A stretch of 33,407 nucleotides of DNA, from assembly GCA_022361255.1 (NCBI GenBank), contig JAKSBG010000318.1, positions 1 through 33,407 on the forward strand, read 5' to 3'. Shown piece by piece: positions 30,470 to 33,407 of this stretch. The translations under genes were made by a program, and so were the position numbers. The notes under the pieces were generated by a model. The model had not been told where the DNA came from. It saw only the letters and a list, made by a program, of their open reading frames with translations, and searched no databases. Source of the stretch: Verrucomicrobiales bacterium (GTDB taxonomy: Bacteria; Verrucomicrobiota; Verrucomicrobiia; Verrucomicrobiales; DEV007). The number at the start of each line of letters is the position of its first letter. The stretch's first letter is position 1.

Positions 30470-32575
30470 TTACGTCTTCGCCTCCGGCAGGGTGATGAAA
30501 AAGGTGCTGCCGCCGCCGCCCCTCTTTCGGTATTGAATCGTTCCACCGAGTTGCTCGACAATCTGGCGGCAGAGGGCGAGCCCGATGCCCGAACCCTCGA
30601 CGCCGGAATCGATCGAATCATCGACGCGGTAAAATTTCTCAAAGATCCGGCGCTGATTTGATCCGGAAATGCCCGGACCCCGGTCGTGAACGGCCAGAGT
30701 CACGCTGCCGGATTCATCGGGTCGAATCTCGACGAGAATTTCCTCACCGTTGGGCGCATATTTTTCGGCGTTGGAAAGAAGGTTCCAAATCACCTGCGTG
30801 AGGGCATCGCGATCCCCGCGAACGAGACTGTGCGGAGCTGCATCGAGATGAATTGGAACCGAATCCGCGTCGTTTTCCGGGTGGTAGGCGGACACTGTTT
30901 CTTCCGCGAGAAGCGAAAGGTCGATGGGTTCGGTTTCCAGCTTCAGTTCGCCCCGGTCGAGCCGGGAAAAATCGAGCAGGCGATTGATGAGCCGGGTCAA
31001 TCTCGCTGACTCCTTGCTGATGACTTCGGAATACTTTCTGGTCTGGTCAGGATCATTCACCTTTTCCCCGGCCAGCAGTTCGGAAAACATCCGAATGGAA
31101 GTCAGCGGAGTTTTCAATTCGTGGCTCACGTTTCCGACGAAGTCGGTTTTTCGAGTCGCCAACTGCATTTCAAAATTGATTGCCTTCAAAATCAGAGTGC
31201 CGCCGACTGCCACAGCAACGAGAAGCGTCGCGACAACGAGCCACAGTGTCAGTCGCACGGTGCGGGCGGATTTATTGAGTGCGTCGGGATCGAGAAGGTA
31301 GGCGGCGACCTCCCACCGGGGCAGCAACTGTCCGACTTCGGAAGCCACGAAAGGCAGGGTCCAATCAGCAGCGAAACCCGGCTCGGAGAGAGCGACCGGC
31401 TCAGTCGCAGTATCGAGCAATGCGAACGCCACCTCTTCCGTTCCGCGAAGCGCGTCGGGGGCAAACAGCTGCTCGAGATCTTCGCGGATAGCCTGCAAAT
31501 CAAGCTCGGTCCAAAAAGTGTAGCCGGGAAGTGAGGGTGGACGTCGCCAGAGCAGGACATGAAGTTCGTCGTCGATGAGGCGACTCACCGCGCCCTCCTC
31601 TCCCGTTCCGGTCAGGTCATTCAGCCGGAGTTCCTCTGCGCTGACACGGGATCCGTTTCTGATCCCGAAGGACAGATCAGCATCCTGCGCGGGGAGGTAG
31701 TTTTGCGATGGATTTACCGTGCGCAGCTGCTGAGGTGCCGGCCTTTCCCGGGCGGGTTCGGGAAGGGATTCTTCGGTATCTCCGGCGGAAGGAGCCGGGG
31801 CGAGTCCATTCTGCGCATTCCCGAAAGAGAAATCGCGCAGCTTGTTCTGCGCGATGGTGACTTTCCAGGAGTTTTCCTTTTTTGCCGCGGCTGCCGGCGC
31901 TGCTTCGGCGATCTGATCGGCTGATTCCATGTTCGCCTTTTTCAGCAACACTCTCCCCGGTCCCGCTGAGGCGTTTCTCCCCGTGGACATTTTTGCCCGG
32001 GGGGCTGCCACAGCTACCGGCTTGGCGGCAGCGCCCTCTGATTCATCCGGAGTCGGAGCCGATGAGGCAAGCGCGGGTGACGGCTGCGCCCGCGCCGCTT
32101 TCGATGGTGAAGCAGCAGGCTCTTCGATCACCTGAACCTGGCGGTTCAAAATCTGCGGTGCCTGATAGACTTCCACTTCCCGCTGATTCCCGAAAAAAGC
32201 TTCGTTGTTTTTCAAGAAGGCAGCCTCAGCAGATCCCGGCGCGGGGCGCCGGCTGATGATGTCGCCCGCAGTGCTGACCGTGACCCCCGTCGAAGCCTGG
32301 CTCCAGCGATCAGTGATGATGCCGGGAAAGTCATTTACGAGAGTTTGACCGTTTTCCTCCGCCAGCTCGTCTACGAGATCGCTGTAGAATACGCGGACGT
32401 CATCGAGGAAAAGATTGATGTCCGCAGCGATGGTGTCGCAGGTCGCCTGATGAACGAGCGCCTTCTGGCTGTTCAACACCACTTCCTGATCACGAACCGA
32501 CCGGATCGCCAGCGCCGCAAGCAGCAGCGCCGGGATCAGGATCGAAATCAGGAAGACAAAGGCAATTCGTTTCAT
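30470..32575 (-). CDS. Membrane sensor histidine kinase with long low-complexity extracytoplasmic insert
   Basis: A 701-residue protein. The first membrane helix covers residues about 4-24, and an extracytoplasmic region runs to the second helix at about 441-464. The cytoplasmic part contains the H-box VSHELKTPLTS with phospho-accepting His485, the N-box WNLLSNAEKYAPNG, and the G-boxes DRGPGIS and GSGIGLAL. The sensor region is about 415 residues, of which about 150-290 is Ala/Pro/Ser/Lys-rich and probably disordered; the flanking parts look folded. There is no HAMP domain of clear type. It lies between the VWA-protein gene (20 bases upstream) and the response regulator, so the three form one unit. 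The signal is unknown. Confidence 0.93.
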   Translation of the reverse strand: MKRIAFVFLISILIPALLLAALAIRSVRDQEVVLNSQKALVHQATCDTIAADINLFLDDVRVFYSDLVDELAEENGQTLVNDFPGIITDRWSQASTGVTVSTAGDIISRRPAPGSAEAAFLKNNEAFFGNQREVEVYQAPQILNRQVQVIEEPAASPSKAARAQPSPALASSAPTPDESEGAAAKPVAVAAPRAKMSTGRNASAGPGRVLLKKANMESADQIAEAAPAAAAKKENSWKVTIAQNKLRDFSFGNAQNGLAPAPSAGDTEESLPEPARERPAPQQLRTVNPSQNYLPAQDADLSFGIRNGSRVSAEELRLNDLTGTGEEGAVSRLIDDELHVLLWRRPPSLPGYTFWTELDLQAIREDLEQLFAPDALRGTEEVAFALLDTATEPVALSEPGFAADWTLPFVASEVGQLLPRWEVAAYLLDPDALNKSARTVRLTLWLVVATLLVAVAVGGTLILKAINFEMQLATRKTDFVGNVSHELKTPLTSIRMFSELLAGEKVNDPDQTRKYSEVISKESARLTRLINRLLDFSRLDRGELKLETEPIDLSLLAEETVSAYHPENDADSVPIHLDAAPHSLVRGDRDALTQVIWNLLSNAEKYAPNGEEILVEIRPDESGSVTLAVHDRGPGISGSNQRRIFEKFYRVDDSIDSGVEGSGIGLALCRQIVEQLGGTIQYRKRGGGGSTFFITLPEAKT

Positions 32576-32595
32576 CGGCGGAAACAGTCCGTCTA

Positions 32596-33407
32596 CTATC
32601 GCTTGGAATTGCGAATCCCGAAAGACTCACTCGTCAGTTTCTTCCGCTGAGCTTTGGAGAGACCGTTCTCACCGAGTCCTGCCTCGGCTTCCTCGATGGA
32701 CTGGATCTCGTCTGCGATCTCCGCCTTTTTCGCCGAAGGCGCCGCGGTCCAGGCGGACTGCAGTTTCGCTTTCTGACTCGCGAAGTTGGCGCGTGCCGCC
32801 GCAATGTTTCCCTCGTCGGCCAGGGCAATGGATCGCTCGGTATCCATCGCGTTTTTCCAGACAGCTGCCTCCGCCTGAATTTCGCGGTTCAGGGTTTTCT
32901 CCGCCATTTTCACATCCTCGGTATAGCCGACCACTATGGGGGCTTCGGAGAAATTCTTCGCCCCGTCAGCCGAGAAAGATACCGTCGCGATTTCCGTGAT
33001 GTCGCCAACGACGTCCCCGGAAATTTCGCATTCGAGATAGAGTTCACGGGTCTGCCCGCCGGAGATGGTGGCGAAGCGCAGCGATTCCTCCTGCCCTTTC
33101 AACTCACCGGGACGACCGAGAAAACGAATCGGGCGAACGCCTTTCGGGCAGCGAATGCGAATTTCGATGTCACGGGCCACGATGCTTTTCAGCTCGCCGA
33201 GTTCATCGCGGAAAACGTCGGGGAGTTTTTCGACATCGGCGACGTAGTAGTAGTTTGCATCGCTGGCTTCGGCGAGAGCGGTCATGAGAGTTTCGTTGTA
33301 GTCATTGCCGAGACCGATCGTGGTTACCGACATTCCGCGACGGGCGAGGCGGGTTCCGAGTCCGGCGATTTCGCGGTTACTGCTCGGGCCGACGTTCGCA
33401 ATGCCAT
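32596..33407 (-). CDS. VWA-domain protein, 5' end cut by window edge
   Basis: The frame is open to the right edge, so the N-terminus is missing. The visible 269 residues begin in a von Willebrand A domain: GIANVGPSSNREIAGLGTRLARRG and SVTTIGLGNDYNETLMTALAEASDANYYYV are the late VWA strands and helices, and the metal-binding start of the domain lies outside the window. A beta-rich region follows (ARDIEIRIRCPKGVRPIRFLG and GGQTRELYLECEI), like the segment after VWA domains in exported bacterial proteins. The end is a helical, Ala/Lys/Glu-rich tail. It precedes the histidine kinase gene by 20 bases, which suggests that the VWA protein is either the sensing partner or an output of this two-component system. 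Confidence 0.85.
   Translation of the reverse strand, partial: GIANVGPSSNREIAGLGTRLARRGMSVTTIGLGNDYNETLMTALAEASDANYYYVADVEKLPDVFRDELGELKSIVARDIEIRIRCPKGVRPIRFLGRPGELKGQEESLRFATISGGQTRELYLECEISGDVVGDITEIATVSFSADGAKNFSEAPIVVGYTEDVKMAEKTLNREIQAEAAVWKNAMDTERSIALADEGNIAAARANFASQKAKLQSAWTAAPSAKKAEIADEIQSIEEAEAGLGENGLSKAQRKKLTSESFGIRNSKR

Overview
The window looks like a chromosomal segment of a member of the Verrucomicrobiota, probably a free-living aquatic one. This is inference from gene content, since no rRNA is present. Pointers are a secreted formylglycine-type sulfatase, a serine/threonine kinase with an N-terminal zinc ribbon next to an ECF-like sigma factor, large exported beta-helix proteins, a histone-H1-like/DksA fusion, and many genes without a clear Shine-Dalgarno sequence. 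I see no phage, insertion sequence, CRISPR array, tRNA or rRNA. Genes are tightly packed and no gap exceeds about 220 bases.

Layout. 1-2722 (minus): a mono-heme c-type exported protein followed by a sulfatase that runs off the left edge. 2930-4012 (plus): a DUF4126 membrane protein with its own terminator, convergent with leuC (4139-5566, minus). 5761-6165 (plus): an alanine/lysine-rich LEA-like lipoprotein with a strong terminator. 6297-9257 (minus): DUF3307 membrane protein, S41 carboxyl-terminal protease and tsaD in one run. 9345-12037 (minus): a stand-alone cyclic-nucleotide-binding-fold protein, a small lipoprotein and two tandem paralogous membrane-anchored coiled-coil proteins. 12244-13332 (minus) is mutY, divergent from an HU-family gene at 13516. 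13864-15813 (minus) is a CstA-type carrier, divergent from an SLC13-type permease with RCK_C domains (15892-17682, plus). 17811-19282 (plus): the H1-like/DksA protein, then rpmG and rpsR. 19415-20580 (plus): a BASS-family transporter coupled to a small two-helix membrane protein.

The most interesting part is 20700-28953. Two paralogous, exported, glycine-rich parallel beta-helix proteins with basic C-terminal domains flank an ECF-like sigma factor, a zinc-ribbon serine/threonine kinase and a WD40-like propeller protein. Two things there are worth attention. First, kinase and propeller look like one transmembrane receptor kinase split by a -1 frame change located exactly at a canonical slippery heptamer, T TTT TTC, at 24723-24729. 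Second, both beta-helix genes share an ungapped 35-bp upstream block (TGAAACG, 15 bases, CCTnG, then GGGAGT) and an A/C-rich leader just before the ATG. A TGAAACG element with a similar CCTGA 16 bases further on also precedes the sigma gene. I infer a self-contained signalling unit in which the kinase/propeller protein senses a signal and the sigma factor drives both exported proteins and possibly itself.

The right end (29023-33407) holds an SRAP-family DNA-protein crosslink repair gene that begins directly after a terminator hairpin. Facing it is a minus-strand run of a VWA-domain protein (cut by the window edge), a large sensor histidine kinase with a low-complexity extracytoplasmic insert, and an OmpR/PhoB-type response regulator.
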